A stretch of DNA of 64,000 nucleotides from Absidia repens (GCA_002105175.1 MCGE01000013.1:868001-932000), one strand, 5' to 3'. Positions 1 to 11,997 are shown, counted from the first letter of the stretch. A program made the numbers and translations. The notes: generated by a model from the sequence alone, not told the origin.

Positions 1-728
1 TTGTAACAACGGCCAATTTCCTTCTTGGGCACCCGAGTCAATGCACAAATTTCACGGAAGGTACGTCCAACCTTTTCTTGACGACAAGCAATGAAGATAC
101 ATGCCGCAATAATCGCATCACTAGATTTCCCCCGTAAAAGCTTTTCGTCTTCCACCCGTTTGTAAAGCTGTTTGGCTGTATCACTGACAATTTTGGACAA
201 GGAGATGGAATCACACATAGCACCAATGTCTTTGTAAGATTGCACCAGGTTGCGTTCCCCTTTCATGCCTGAAGCCCGCCCATGCACCTTATTTAAATCC
301 TTGGCTGCACCTGTACCACCATCCCGTCTTGAAATCACTGTATCCAATTGATTCCCATCTAGTAATGGATTCGCCGCCGCACCCACACGGGAAGGATCCT
401 ATAATACAAGGAGTGTGACCGATAATTAAATCAATCAATCAATAAATGAAGCTCCTGTAATTTTTTAAGGGGGGGGAGGAGAATCACTTACGTCGCCTTC
501 ATCATTAGCAAACGTCCGCCATTCAGACCGAGTATCAATAATACGATCACCAAGTACCAACCCACAATCACCACAAACAAGATCACCAGAAGCGAATTCT
601 TCTACAATTTGAGGAGGAGTCACACGACAATCTGGACAAATCAAGGCCACATTCAAGTTGGGTTGAAATGCTTGAGGTGTATCATTTTGTTGAGGTTCCC
701 GTAAAGGAAAAGGAATTGTTGAAGCCAT
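1..728 (-). CDS. SUA7: Transcription initiation factor IIB (TFIIB), 3' part cut by window edge
   Basis: General RNA polymerase II factor that bridges TBP and the polymerase at the promoter. Exons on the minus strand are 728-492 and 398-<1; the intron has a GTAAGT donor and an AG acceptor at 399-400 and keeps frame (phase 0). Residues 1-79 hold the zinc ribbon, with cysteines 31, 34, 52 and 55 in CPDC...CGDC arrangement, followed by the B-reader stretch [19 protein letters not shown]. After the intron come DPSRVGAA and then the first cyclin-like repeat ([44 protein letters not shown]). About 210 of the usual 330-350 residues are visible, and the second cyclin repeat lies beyond base 1. The gene is clear from the sequence; the symbol follows the yeast orthologue. 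Confidence 0.95.
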
Positions 729-1463
729 CTACAATGATAATAATAGAATAACAAAAATCAAGTGTGAGAAGACCGATCTTTTTCACAAGTACAAACAACA
801 ACAAAAAGAGTAATAAAATGGATAGACAAAGTAGACGAAAGGGATTGTGACAAACTATCACTGATGAGGTATTGTTTTTCTTTTTTGGTTTGTTTTTTCT
901 GCTTTTTTAATTTTTTTTTCTGTGTATGTAAATGTGTATAAATTTATAATATAACTCTAAAGGAATCTGTGTATAGTAGACAAGAAGTGGAAATGAAGAA
1001 TATTGATAAAAAAAAAGGAGTTGTTGTATAACTAAAAAGAAGTACAAAAAAGACAAAATTAAACTACCTGGTAAATCCTCTTCAGAAGGTGAAAGGTGGT
1101 TTGAAAAGAGGAAAGAAAAAAATCATGAAAAATTGGAAAACAATAAATGATATAGATTTTTCAGCGAATATTTGATTGGATAAAACTGCGGCAGTCGTCG
1201 GAGTTATATCCGAGAGAGGAAAGTGATGGAAACACAACGAAGAACTGAAAAGATACATAATAAAAATAATCATTTTATTTATTGATTTGATTGATAAACA
1301 ATACTATGATACAAAAGACGATGATAATGATAATAACAATAAATATGATGTTCTAATAGGTGGAAGGGAAGAGGGGAGGACGGGGAGGGAATCACATGTA
1401 GTAGTAAAAACAATAATAAATACACTAACTAAGAGTAAGGCCAGTAATAGTAGACCAGATCAT
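729..1463. other. Intergenic: 5' flank of TFIIB and 3' flank of GDP-mannose dehydratase
   Basis: AT-rich with scattered A and T runs, including an A9 near 1007. No coding exon or RNA gene is recognised. The part next to 729 should contain the TFIIB promoter, but no TATA box stands out. Confidence 0.6.
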
Positions 1464-2854
1464 CTAATTGCTGGTATCATTGTTCAAGGAGCTATATGAT
1501 GATAATATAAAAAAAAGTGAATTAATACACAAATCTATATATATATAATACATAATGAGCAAAAACTTACGATTGGACATCAGCAGTAACCATTTCAGTG
1601 ACAAGTTCATCATAAGACACCTTGCGGGTCCAGCCCAACTTTTCGTTCGCCTTGGTAGGGTCACCCAACAACAATTCGACTTCGGCGGGACGGAAGTATT
1701 TGGGATCAATACGCACACGCACCTTGCCAGTTTCAGCATCCTTTCCGATTTCGTTGACGCCTTCACCTTCCCAGACAATCTTGCGACCAGTCACACCAAA
1801 GGCCTTTTCAATGTAAGAGCGGACGGTGTGAGTTTCACCAGTAGCCAACACAAAGTCTTCAGGTTGGTCTTGTTGCAACATCAACCACATACCTTCGACA
1901 TAGTCCCGAGCATGACCCCAGTCACGCTTTGCATCAATGTTACCCAAGTACAAGCATTCTTGACGGCCCAAATGGATATCAGCCACAGCCTTGGAGATCT
2001 TACGGGTTACGAAGGTGCGACCACGACGAGGAGATTCGTGATTGAAGAGGATACCGTTACAAGCATACATGTTGTAGGATTCACGATAGTTGACCACGAT
2101 CCAGTAACCGTAGAGCTTGGCCACACCATAAGGAGAGCGAGGGTAGAAGGGAGTGGTTTCCTTTTGAGGAGTTTCGACAACCTTACCATATAATTCAGAG
2201 GTGGAGGCTTGATAGAAGCGCACACGTTCAGTCAATCCACAGGTGCGGATAGCATCCAATAAACGCAAGGTACCAAGAGCATCCACATCACCAGTGTATT
2301 CAGACATATCAAAGGACACCTTGACGTGTGATTGAGCACCCAAGTTGTAGATTTCAGTAGGTTGGACTTGAGAGACAATGTGAACCAAACAGGTGGAATC
2401 AGTCAAATCACCATGATGAAGGAAGAACTTGACACCTATACAGTAATAATAAAAATAATGAAGTGTAAGTACTCTTTAGGTCCATCATACTTTGATCCAC
2501 ACACATAAATATCTACCCCTTTCTTCCTATTTCGCTTTTAGCTTACCAGTTTCGTGGCTATCTTTGTAAATATGTTCAATACGACCAGTGTTGAATGATG
2601 AAGAACGACGGATGATACCGTGGACTTCATAACCCTTGGACAACAAGAATTCAACCAAGTAGGAACCATCTTGACCAGTAACACCTATTTGATGAACCGT
2701 AAAAAGCATCATGTCAGTGAGTCTTTTAAGGAAGTGGTATTATTTTTATTAATTACTTACCGGTGATAAGAGCTACTTTTCTAGCACGGTATTGTTCAAT
2801 AGTCATAGTATTGTTTTGAACAATGTGGGAAGCAGCAAAAGCGTTTTCAGACAT
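1464..2854 (-). CDS. gmd: GDP-mannose 4,6-dehydratase
   Basis: Converts GDP-D-mannose to GDP-4-keto-6-deoxy-D-mannose, the first step towards GDP-L-fucose, in the cytosol. Exons on the minus strand are 2854-2761, 2684-2547, 2435-1571 and 1491-1464; all junctions are GT-AG and the frame closes to 374 aa, the usual family length. The Rossmann NAD(P) motif GVTGQDG is at residues 32-38. The short-chain dehydrogenase catalytic set follows: Thr/Ser-Glu in STSELYG near 156-158, and Tyr 180 and Lys 184 in SPYGVAK. The RR near [19 protein letters not shown] (NADP contact) and NHESPRRG are also present. The last coding exon is only 28 bp. If its donor at 1569-1570 were not used, the protein would stop one codon later, at a TAA that overlaps the donor site, so both endings are nearly equivalent. 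Fucose in cell-wall polymers is known in Mucoromycota and fits this gene. Confidence 0.96.
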
Positions 2855-3684
2855 AATATAGATGAAGTGGTGTTGGGAGAATTAAAAAAAGATGATGAAG
2901 AAAGAAAAAGAACGAGGTTAAAAAAAAAAAGAAAAAAAGAAAATAATTATATATAGGCAGAGGTCTCGATTGCCCGCTCAGGGTGGTACCAAACGACAAT
3001 CCCCTATTTTTGTCTTTTTCAATCACCGCCAAGATCGCCGCTGTCCTGTCATCTTCGAGAATCAAGTAGATCAATTAGACACTAGGCTGGATTTTTATAG
3101 GGTATATATCAGAAACATTACTATGTATTCCGTCTATATGTTTTACCATGATCTAAAGAATAGAGGGAAGAGAACCATTACTCTCAAGTGAGACAGAGTG
3201 GTATGTGAGAGAGATAGAGAGATGCGATTTGCCGACCAAGTTAATTTATTTAGCATGGTTTTTTACATTTTGGGTATGATAAAAAAGTAACATGAACAAG
3301 ACGTCGATCCTTATCCATAATATAGCCAAACTTCTTTTAGCTTGATTTACTGTAATTGAATCGGAACACAGAGAATAATAAAAGAAATAAAATAAAAAAA
3401 CCAACCTATATCCTAAAAAGGATTAAATGAAGTCCCTATATTCTATCTTTCAACCGGAGTCCACCTTTATTATCGAATTGCCAATCATCTGTTGACAACG
3501 TAATGAAAAGAAGTATTGATATAAATTTTGAGATATTAAGCAGAAGAAAGGGGAGGACGCTGCAAATTTAAAGATAATCATATAAATAACGTGAGCATGA
3601 TGATAGAAATCATGCCAAGAAAAATAATATGGTAAACAATTTCTGATCGGCCGTGCCTTTATTCAACTTCAACGATCACCTATT

Positions 3685-3719
<35 letters not shown>

Positions 3720-4515
3720 CAAATATATAAATATAAACGGTATCCACCAACAGATAAACTACTGGGAAAATGACTGATGACGATGTTGGGAACATGGTTA
3801 GACTTATGTGGTGCCACATCATTTTTTTTTCGTCCTACTTTATCAGCGTTATGAAAATGGTGCTATTCTGTAGGCTGATTTTGTCTTGTCTTCCTTAGCA
3901 TGCTAATTACTATCATACATCAAAATGATTATAATATTTTTATTATCATCCAAGTTCACGAAGTGGTGTGCAAGTGCGTAGGGCAGAATGCAGCTGGGCA
4001 ATTTGTTTTTCATATGATATGACCGTGATCTGTTGTCAGGGCGTCAAATCTGTGCACAGAAAAATGCTAACAATATGTTTTTTACTTGAGAACAACAACA
4101 AAAAAAAGAAAGATCATTAAAAGGAACCAAATTTCGTGGAAAAAATAGCCTTAGGTATTTGATGTTGGTGGTAGGGTGTTGTGCAGAAAAGGCAAATGTT
4201 TGGAAGTCATGTCGGAGAATAATTTATCCGACGATACAGGACGCATATCATCTTTAACTTGCGCATTTATATATTATATGGTATGTAAAAATCATAAAGA
4301 GTTTGACTTTTTCAAATTGTTCCAATTACATTTTTACTTCCGTTTCTGCTAAACTACACCATACAGCCAAAAAAAAAAAAAAATCAAATTCAAATTCAGA
4401 TCCCAGTGCAACAATCATCCAAATTGGTCATCAAAAAAGGAGGTTTTTTGATAATGTGGACGTTGTTTTGTTTCAATTATTTTTTTTTTTCTTTTTTACT
4501 TGTTGAACCAATATT
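2855..4515. other. Intergenic, 1.7 kb, AT-rich, no gene recognised
   Basis: The first ~100 bp are the pyrimidine-rich (minus strand) leader of the dehydratase gene. An (AT)n microsatellite sits at about 3689-3712. No exon with flanking splice signals, tRNA or repeat of the 7.2 kb family is seen. Confidence 0.55.
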
Positions 4516-5602
4516 ATGTCCCAAAAAAAAAACAGTTATCAATTTATTCACGAGACTCCCAACACCCCTCGTTATTCCTCCCCCAATACCACTAACACCA
4601 AATCTTACCTTGGCAACACCTTGATATTACCGATAGCTCCGGCTCCAGCTCCAGCTCCAGTTACAACTTCTACCTCAACTGAACAACCGGCTGTTGAGGA
4701 ATCCTCACAACCATCCCCTCCCCCAAAAGGTGCGTGGACTTTAGCACGGGAGCTCGCGCTCATGAAACTCTTACCTGATTTAGAACCTTACAAGGCACCA
4801 AAAGGAGACAAGGCTGGGAAATGGGAAGAAGTGGTTCGCTTGGTAAATCTGGCAGATACATCCGTTCCCCCTGTAAAGTATCATGCAGTGTTAAGGAAAA
4901 AAATTGAGCTTTTCAACAAGTTCAAGGACAACTACTCTAATCCGAATTTCTCTGGGAAAGATAGTGTCAGTCGCATCACGTCTGAACTTGAAGACGCTAC
5001 TTTTCATGCTTGGCGCAAGGTAAAAAAAAAAAAAAAAAAAAAAAAATCGGGAATGTGGCTCGCTAAATCTTTTATTTTAATTTTTCGGTGAGATACAGTA
5101 CACAGAATGGCAATCTGAACCTGGCACTTACAGAAGCAGAGCATTTCAGCTTTACAATAGTCGGGAACGGGATGTGACAGAACGATCACGAATAATACAG
5201 CAGCATCGATTCGAACAAGAGCTGCAGCAACAATCCAGACGGCGACGATTCCGAAGTGATGATGATGATGATGATGATGACCTCGATATGCGCCCGACTA
5301 CTGCTCGACGGTTGGACGATCCTTTTGATAGGGAATTGGAATTATTATATAACATCAAGCGACAAAATCAACTGGAAGAGCGACAGTTTCGCCGGGACCA
5401 AACGGAGTCCATGAGAAGGACAGCTGTTGCTTTGGAGCGCATCGAAGCCAATATGTCAAGAATGGTGGATTTTTTTATGAACCAAACTTCGTCAGTCTCC
5501 AACAATCAAGAAAACAATCAAGAGAACAATCAAGAGAACAATCAAGAGAACAATCCTGAAAACAATCAAGAAGATAATCAAGAAAACGATCAGCAACAAT
5601 AG
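4516..5602 (+). CDS. Unknown nuclear-type protein with SANT/Myb-like helical region and Asn-Gln tail
   Basis: Two exons, 4516-5019 and 5099-5602, joined in phase 0 (AAG|GTAAAA ... ATACAG|TAC), give 335 aa. Residues 70-130 (GAWTLARELALMKLLPDL ... GKWEEVVRLVN ... VLRKKIELFNKFK) have the spaced tryptophans and helices of SANT/trihelix-like DNA-binding regions, including those next to transposase genes; this is a fold guess, not a family assignment. The second exon has an arginine-rich stretch, eight consecutive aspartates, a charged helix (RELELLYNIKRQNQLEERQ) likely to form a coiled coil, and a tail of NNQEN repeats. The intron contains a 24-bp A run. The start is the first ATG after a T-rich tract. 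It could be a domesticated transposon-associated gene; the function is unknown. Confidence 0.7.
5500..5598 (+). repeat. Coding 12-15 bp minisatellite (NNQEN repeats)
   Basis: About seven imperfect copies of AACAATCAAGAG encode Asn-Asn-Gln-Glu units at the C terminus of the preceding gene. The copies keep frame, so length change would alter only the tail. Confidence 0.85.
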
Positions 5603-5829
5603 TTTTACGCTCGAAGAATTGCATTCCATGAATTAAATATATATATATATATATATATATGTGTGTCATTTTATTTTTTCCTTTTGTGTTAGCATGGTAG
5701 TCCTTTTAGACCATTAACATTAAAAGGCGTATCTGTAGTAGGACGACATTCCATATTAAGCGATCTTGGACCGTGCATGCTGCGTGACCGATACTTTAGC
5801 AGTGGAGATCTATTCATACTCCGCATCAC

Positions 5830-6150
5830 ATTGAATTTCTATTTTTTTCCTCCCTTCTCCTTTTCTCTTTTTTTTTTTTTTTTCTTTTTCTTTCATCTTC
5901 GTTTAAGTATCAATGGGGGTAATACTGATCTTGGATTAGGTTAGAACTAGAATCAGGGGCATTTCAAAAATGCAATACATACATGCATGGGGAATCCCTT
6001 TCATTTTGGATTTGGGATTTGCGATAATTGTGAGAATAGATTCATCTTGAAAATTGGGGTCAAGGAACCTTTATTAGAATAGAATGGTGTTAGTTGCCAT
6101 AGATTATATCTACATCTGAATAAAATATATGCTGTCTTGTTATTACATCT
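5830..6150 (+). repeat. Decayed copy A of the CACGTG-headed dispersed repeat
   Basis: A pyrimidine tract (5830-5895) leads into TTAGAACTAGAATCAGG, ACATGCATGGGGAA, CCCTTTCATTTTGGAT and finally TACATCTGAATAAAATAT, in the same order as the intact copies near 7.25, 27.05 and 47.1 kb. The CCCGCCCACGTG head is not recognisable, and there are insertions. It is old or truncated. Confidence 0.7.
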
Positions 6151-7245
6151 AATTATATTGTTGCATGAACTATCCATCCCTGTAAAAAAAAAAAAAAATA
6201 GGTTGAGTAATAGGCGCACACTGAGCAACAATGGTTGGACCCAGGAGGCTGCCCATCATCGTGCAAAATGGTAGAGGCGTCTAATCTCATCTCATTTAAT
6301 TCCCCCCCCCCACTTCACAAACCCACCGCTCCCTGATACCTCATAGGTCGATTATTTCCCGAAGCTCTACCAGAGTGCCAGACACTCTTAAGTTTTATAG
6401 TATGTCGGCTTTGGCTGAAAGGTCTAGCGATTACAACACCAAAAAATTTAGCAAATATATATATTTTGTGCGTAAAATAAATTTATTCCAGTACACTTCA
6501 ATCGTCATATATTTAACCTTTATTCGTTATCCACTGTCCTTTTTTCATGCGTTCACCATGGTCACTTCTAAAAACCATTCAAGAGACCCCCCCTTCCAAT
6601 ACATTTCCAAAACAATACAGTAGACAGATCGCTGAATGCGACGTTTAATGGATGTTTCCTCATAACTATTCCTATTTTGCACACACCATGCATATATACC
6701 ATGCACATACACTATCTTATTTATTCTACACACACAAGCACTGTACTGTACGGTACTATACAGTACAGCGTACATATACTCATTCGACAAAACAAACTAA
6801 AAGTATGAAAGACGATGTAGAAAAAAAAACGACAAGACAAATTTTATTCCAATGTATGTATAAGCTACTCCAACTAACCTAAACTAGTATAACTATAGTA
6901 CCGTGAAACCTATCTAAAGGTAAGGTAATTACGGGCGCATGAGATTGAGTGTGGTTTGTGTGAAGTTGAATTATTTTGCTGTGGAATAAATATGGCATAA
7001 GATATACAAGTTAATAAGAGAGGGTAAGCTATTCTACAGTGAAGGTGATAGACTAAACGAGGCTGAGAGTCCAATGCCATATTAGAAGATAACCATTCTG
7101 TTGGTGTTGAGTGATGGTAGTTAATGTCATAAAGTGGAAACCATTATGATGACGTTAGTTTATGTTGTTGGCTTTTATAAAAAAAGAAGATAGAAAAAGA
7201 AATAGAAGGGTTTTCTTTTTTTGTATCCACCAAAAAAAAAAAAGG
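6151..7245. other. Intergenic, no gene recognised
   Basis: A C10 run lies near 6302. The stretch CTGTACTGTACGG...TACAGTACAG at about 6740-6775 can fold into an imperfect hairpin. No supported coding exon. Confidence 0.5.
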
Positions 7246-7860
7246 TATTTCAAAACCCGCCCACGTGGAATTTTTGATCTTCGCCCGTTTTTAGTTTTTT
7301 CACTCTCTGTCTTTCTTTTCATTCTCTTTTTTCCTTTCTTTTTTTTTTTTTTTTCCTTCACCATTCAACTTCTGTGAGGTTATTTTGGACTTAGAATAGT
7401 GTCAGGACTAGTTTAGAAGGGTTTCCAGCTCAGGGATTACAACATGCATGAGGAACCCTTTCATTTTGGATCTAGGATTTAGAACCACCATTAGGTTGTT
7501 TTTTGAAGTCTTCATTAGCTTAGCTTAGTTGTTAGTTTGTCTATAGTTTGAACATATATCTAAATAAAATATGTCTCTTTTTTACTTGCTTCAATGAAAA
7601 GTGTCCCATTAGTCTCTTTCATTTCTTGGGCAATGAATCCATTTTCTACCACCATCATACCCTTACATTAGTGTTGACAATTGCTATGCTCCAATAAAAT
7701 ATATCCATTTATAGTTCTACTCATATATTGTCTGCCTTGTATAGTACATTAAACCCTTTTTCACGATCGTTCCTTTAAATTATTAGTGACCACTATTCAG
7801 ATCCCCCAATAGACCATGCTACCTCTAATAGATCCCCTTGTAGTGTGTTTTTGATGTGTT
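7246..7860 (+). repeat. Copy B of the CACGTG-headed dispersed repeat
   Basis: CCCGCCCACGTG is at 7256-7267, preceded by TTTCAAAA as in copies D and F. A long CT-rich tract follows to 7355, then the conserved core from CTTCACCATTCAACTTCT through GTCAGGACTAGTTTAGAAGG and CATTTTGGATCTAGGAT (7357-7480), and TAAATAAAATATG near 7560. The downstream third (CATTAGTCTC, CAATAAAATATATCC) is also shared with other copies. The 3' end near 7860 is approximate. Confidence 0.85.
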
Positions 7861-8628
7861 GCTAGTGTGGGTTACGCTTCGAGGAGGTAACTTGTTACGC
7901 AATTTTATTGCTTTCACTGTGTTTGCCAATATTTAAAACTATCCCTAACGACAGTGGAGCGATTTTTTTTTGGCCCAAAACACATTGTTGATGCTACAGG
8001 ATGACTGTATACAGTTCTAGGCGTTATTCAACGCCAATTTACCGCTTAAAAGACCACTAAAAGATCCTCCATCACCACTCATACTAATCCCAGCCCCCCA
8101 AACCCAAAAACCCAAAATGAAATGCTCTTCTAGGTCTGTCTACTCTATTCTTTATTTTAATGGCTCCATACTGCTATTTCTCACCTATACAAAAAGTGAT
8201 TCACTTTTTCATGTCTTTGAAAAAGAGCCCCATCCATTATATTAAACCGCAATAAATAGTGGTATTGTTTTATATCATTAATCACATCCTTATAAAAGGA
8301 TGGTTGATTCATGTCAAATAAAGGTTATCAACATTCTCATCGTATATTTAACCCCCCCCCCGATTGTAGCCCGTCATAGCATTTTTCTAATAAATATACT
8401 TTCTTGGGATCCATTCGTTGTTGCACTAGCTGCCCAGTTTTTGTAAGTGTTTCTTTCTGATCGAACGACGCCTCTTTCCCCCTTCCCCTCTTTAGCGGCA
8501 TTTAAAAGGTCTTTTTTTTAAAAAAAAAAAAAATTATTTTTTTAGGGTGGTTTTCAGCATTGCAATTTTTAAAAGGTGCCCCTTTCTCTTCTTCTTTCTT
8601 TTCTTCTCGCTTCCACATCACGAAACAA
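7861..8628. other. Intergenic and promoter region of the RING gene
   Basis: Contains a C9 run near 8353 and an A13 run near 8521. A TC-rich leader (8581-8616) lies directly before the start codon, as for many genes in this window. No coding exon is seen. Confidence 0.5.
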
Positions 8629-10335
8629 ATGACCAACGTGACTGATTCTGATTGTAGTATATGCCTTGAACCACTCGCTAATAAAAGCGTGCTTGCTACC
8701 CTTTATTGTGGTCATGTTTTCCATAAAGAATGGTAAAGAAAAAAAAAAAAGATCTATAGTTTAGTCTTCTTGAGTTTCTACTTAATTTTGTGGTATCTTA
8801 CTTATTGCTTTTGTATAGCATCTCAAAATGTACTGCCACCCGATCTACCTGCCCCTTATGTCAAAAAAGTATTCACCGGCAAAATTTTCCCGTTATTCGA
8901 CTCTACTTGGACAATGAGGCGACAGATACACCCAACGATACGCAACAACCAGACGATAAATATGAAAAACTGAAAGCATCGAACCTCGCCCTTCGCAACA
9001 AACTCGACCTTTTGGAAGAACAATACGATCAGAAGGACAAGCGTCTGGAACATGTTGAGAAACAGTGGAAGGCTGATGCTAAATTGATGACGAAATACAA
9101 AAACATCAAAGAGTAATGAATCATCGAGGGCGGGTGAGGGAATTGAAGTCTGGACATTGTACTCACACACACACACACACTGTCTCTGTCTTGGTATATA
9201 GGGTACTGGAATTGGATGCACGTCTTTCCGCTGATGATCGGCGAAATCAAATTAAACTTTGGCAGCGACTTGATAAAGACGACCTTTGTATGGTGTCAGC
9301 TTCACTCTACGACCGTCTCAGTCATGTCACCGCGTGAGTAGTAAATGTGAATCGCAGTGGGTGGGTTGCGGGGGGGAGTGGCTTTGATGGTAAAGGTTAG
9401 ATGGTTATCTGATACTTACTTCACAATTTTTTATTTGATTTTTATTTGACTTTTTTGGCGGGTGAATATGACAACTGTAGCGCTGGGGACGTTAAAGAAA
9501 ATCAGCTGAAACGAGCGTACGATCGAATCAATAGCTTGAAATCAAGATATAGAAGACTAGTAGAAAACGAAGTAAGTATATGTTACTGAATAATGAAATG
9601 TGATGAATGTTTTGCTTAGCAGTAGTGACTTATCATTCTTCTTTTATTCTTAACCTAGGCCCCTCAAAAGAGACCAGCATCACCTATTTCGGATCGAATG
9701 GCCCTCTCTAAAAAACGCACTCGGGCACTAAGAGGTGATGAAATTTTAAGGTAGGTAACAAATATACATGCATTGGTAAAAAAATATCTCACTGGAATGG
9801 GTGCTAATTTTTATTTTTATTTTTATTTTTGATGGTGATGGTTGATGGGTGGATAATATAGTGCAAAGAAACAAGATAAACGACCTGCTATTCAAGTTGA
9901 TTCGGGGGATGACACTGAAGATCCGGATGACAAGTTTTGGATGTAGGTTTTGAAAAAAGATTAAATAGGCACAAAACGACCAATGCTATACATTTGATGT
10001 TTACTCGATTTATTTATTTTGATCCAGACCTCCAGTAAATACCCATATGAAAAAAGCTACCCAAATGAGCCATACCGACCAGAATGCCCAACCTTCCTCT
10101 TCGAATAACTCTTCAACAGATCGCCAACAATCACGGCATCGGATGTCTGAAAATGAAAGGTAAAAAAAAAAAGAGGAGGGACCGAAGAGGTTAACTCTTT
10201 GAATTCGTTTACTGAATCTTTTTCATTTATTTATTTTTAGGAGGCAGACACGCAAGAACAAATTACATCGAATGGGTATATGGAGAAATGGAGTTTTGCC
10301 ACCGGTAATGATGAACGTGGCTGCTCATGGTAGTG

Positions 10336-10366
<31 letters not shown>

Positions 10367-10741
10367 TAATGATAGTGAAAATAATGACGAAGATCATGCT
10401 TTTTCGGATAACATCCTATCAGACAACGACGATGGGTACGACAGTCCGTCATCTCCACTACCACCAATTCGCATTGTCAGCCCAGTACGGAAGTAAGTTA
10501 GAAAAAAAGACGGCGAGGGGGACTTCCACATCATAGTTGACATTCTGATTGAGCATCTTTTTCTTTTTTAGAATAAATCTATCCAAAATGGCACTTCTTA
10601 ATAGAGTGATCGGTAAGTGGGAATTCAGCAAGAAGGAACATCATCAGAAAGAAATAAAATGATTGCTTACATCCTCTTTTTTTTATTTCTGTTTCACAAA
10701 TAGAATTATCAAGTGATGAAGAAAATGAAAATTATGCATAG
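8629..10741 (+). CDS. RING-H2 protein resembling TRAIP-type E3 ubiquitin ligase
   Basis: Ten exons: 8629-8732, 8819-9112, 9202-9333, 9481-9571, 9659-9750, 9862-9942, 10028-10159, 10241-10492, 10572-10612, 10704-10741. All junctions are GT-AG and the frame closes to 418 aa. The N-terminal RING has C9, C12, C27, H29, H32, C35, C46 and C49. It is followed directly by a coiled coil (KLKASNLALRNKLDLLEEQY onward), which is the layout of TRAIP/NOPO ligases acting in replication-linked DNA damage response. A low-complexity Ser-Asn run, acidic patches and basic segments fill the C-terminal half. The tail VIELSSDEENEN looks like a SUMO-interacting motif (hydrophobic core plus acids), which is inference. 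The TRAIP assignment rests on domain order and is moderate; RING ligase activity is more certain. Confidence 0.82.
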
Positions 10742-10927
10742 CATAGCTCCCCTTCCCTCTTATCACACACACATTTCTCTCCTCATAGCATTGTAGCCTG
10801 TATATTTTCCTTCGGCCTTTCCACACACACCTGTTTCATACCAAATCAATAAAACTTTACATATCACCCATTATTACTAGCAATATTCCTATCTTATCAA
10901 ATACATATCAATAAAGTCTTCATTTAT

Positions 10928-10964
<37 letters not shown>

Positions 10965-11097
10965 ATATCATCATGATGATTGGTAGTCAAATTTTTTATA
11001 CTGCAAATGTTTTTATTCACAAAATAAAAGTAAAAAAGATAGCAAGTGGAGGGGACTATATCTACTATGTGGATTGAGGTTTCGTTGGTTTGGTTAT
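10742..11097. other. Convergent 3' flanks with a genomic A34 tract
   Basis: Two polyadenylation-type signals follow the RING gene, the second being AATAAA at 10910-10915. A run of 34 A begins 14 bp later (10929-10962), exactly where a poly(A) tail would be added. The rest is the 3' flank of RPL28 (minus). Confidence 0.7.
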
Positions 11098-11997
11098 TTA
11101 GGCAATGAGTTCGACAACTGTAGAATAAGAAAAAAAAAAAACAAAAGATCAGTCAATATATGCATTTTTATAATGATAGATTTGTATTAGAAGCATATTG
11201 CCGGATAAGTACTTACCACCACCAGCAGCCTTAATCTTTTCTTCAGCACGACGAGACACGAATCGGGTGCGGACAATGACAGGTTGAGCCACACGACCCT
11301 TAGCCAAGACCTTACCGTAGCCCTATAAACAATAAATAGATAGATGTAAGCGTACCATATCATCACCATGTTTATGTTTTTTACATGTTACTACAAATGT
11401 AAAAAAAAAAATCACTTACGTTTTGAAGAGCATCAACAACAGGAACCTTTTCAGTGTTCTTGTATTGTTCACGGACACCTTCACCAGCCAAAGTCCAAAT
11501 TTGGTCGAGGTTGACAACAGGACGCCATTTGGTGTTCTTCTTCAAGTGGAAGGTACGCATACCAACCTTACCAAAGTAACCAGGATGGTACTTATCCATA
11601 TTGATACGGTGATGATGTTGACCACCAGCAAGACCACGACCACCAGGATGCTTGCGATGCTTACCTAGATTTCAAATAAATCAATAAAAATTACAAATGA
11701 GTATCATCATCGTCCTATCGTTTGATCCATCATGATATCGTTCGACGTTCGAATAGAATTTCGAATTGCTGAAGGTGCATTCGTGTGCGAGATCACTCTT
11801 CTTTTTTTTTTCGTTGTATTTACCAACACGACCGTGACCAGCTGAGACGTGTCCACGCTTCTTTCTGTTGTGATGTAATCTAGTAGGCTAAATAAAATAT
11901 TTTATGGATGAGTTGACATTCAAGGTTGGTTGGATGGATGGATGGATGGATGGATGGTAGGGTATTTCATATTTATTTATCTATATTTTTTTACCAT
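11098..11997 (-). CDS. RPL28: 60S ribosomal protein uL15 (L28/L27a)
   Basis: Component of the large ribosomal subunit. Exons on the minus strand are 11997-11995 (the ATG alone), 11887-11824, 11664-11420, 11322-11217 and 11117-11098; the frame closes to 145 aa. The hallmark stretches [52 protein letters not shown] and the C terminus AGGVVELIA are all present and match family length. The start was placed at 11995-11997 because MPTRL is the expected N terminus, CCT ACT follows an acceptor, and an ATG followed at once by GTAAAA lies upstream. A 3-nt coding first exon is unusual but recurs in the uS11 gene at 30.9 kb. Intron 1 carries a GGAT tetranucleotide repeat. Confidence 0.95.

Noticed and set aside
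1555..2193. 212-codon open frame on the plus strand
   Set aside because: It lies antisense to the GDP-mannose dehydratase exon; the minus frame has all catalytic motifs, so this is a codon-bias shadow.
7155..7377. Lys-rich and Phe-rich frames over purine/pyrimidine tracts
   Set aside because: Low-complexity translation of the CT tract of repeat copy B; the same artefact occurs at copies F and G.
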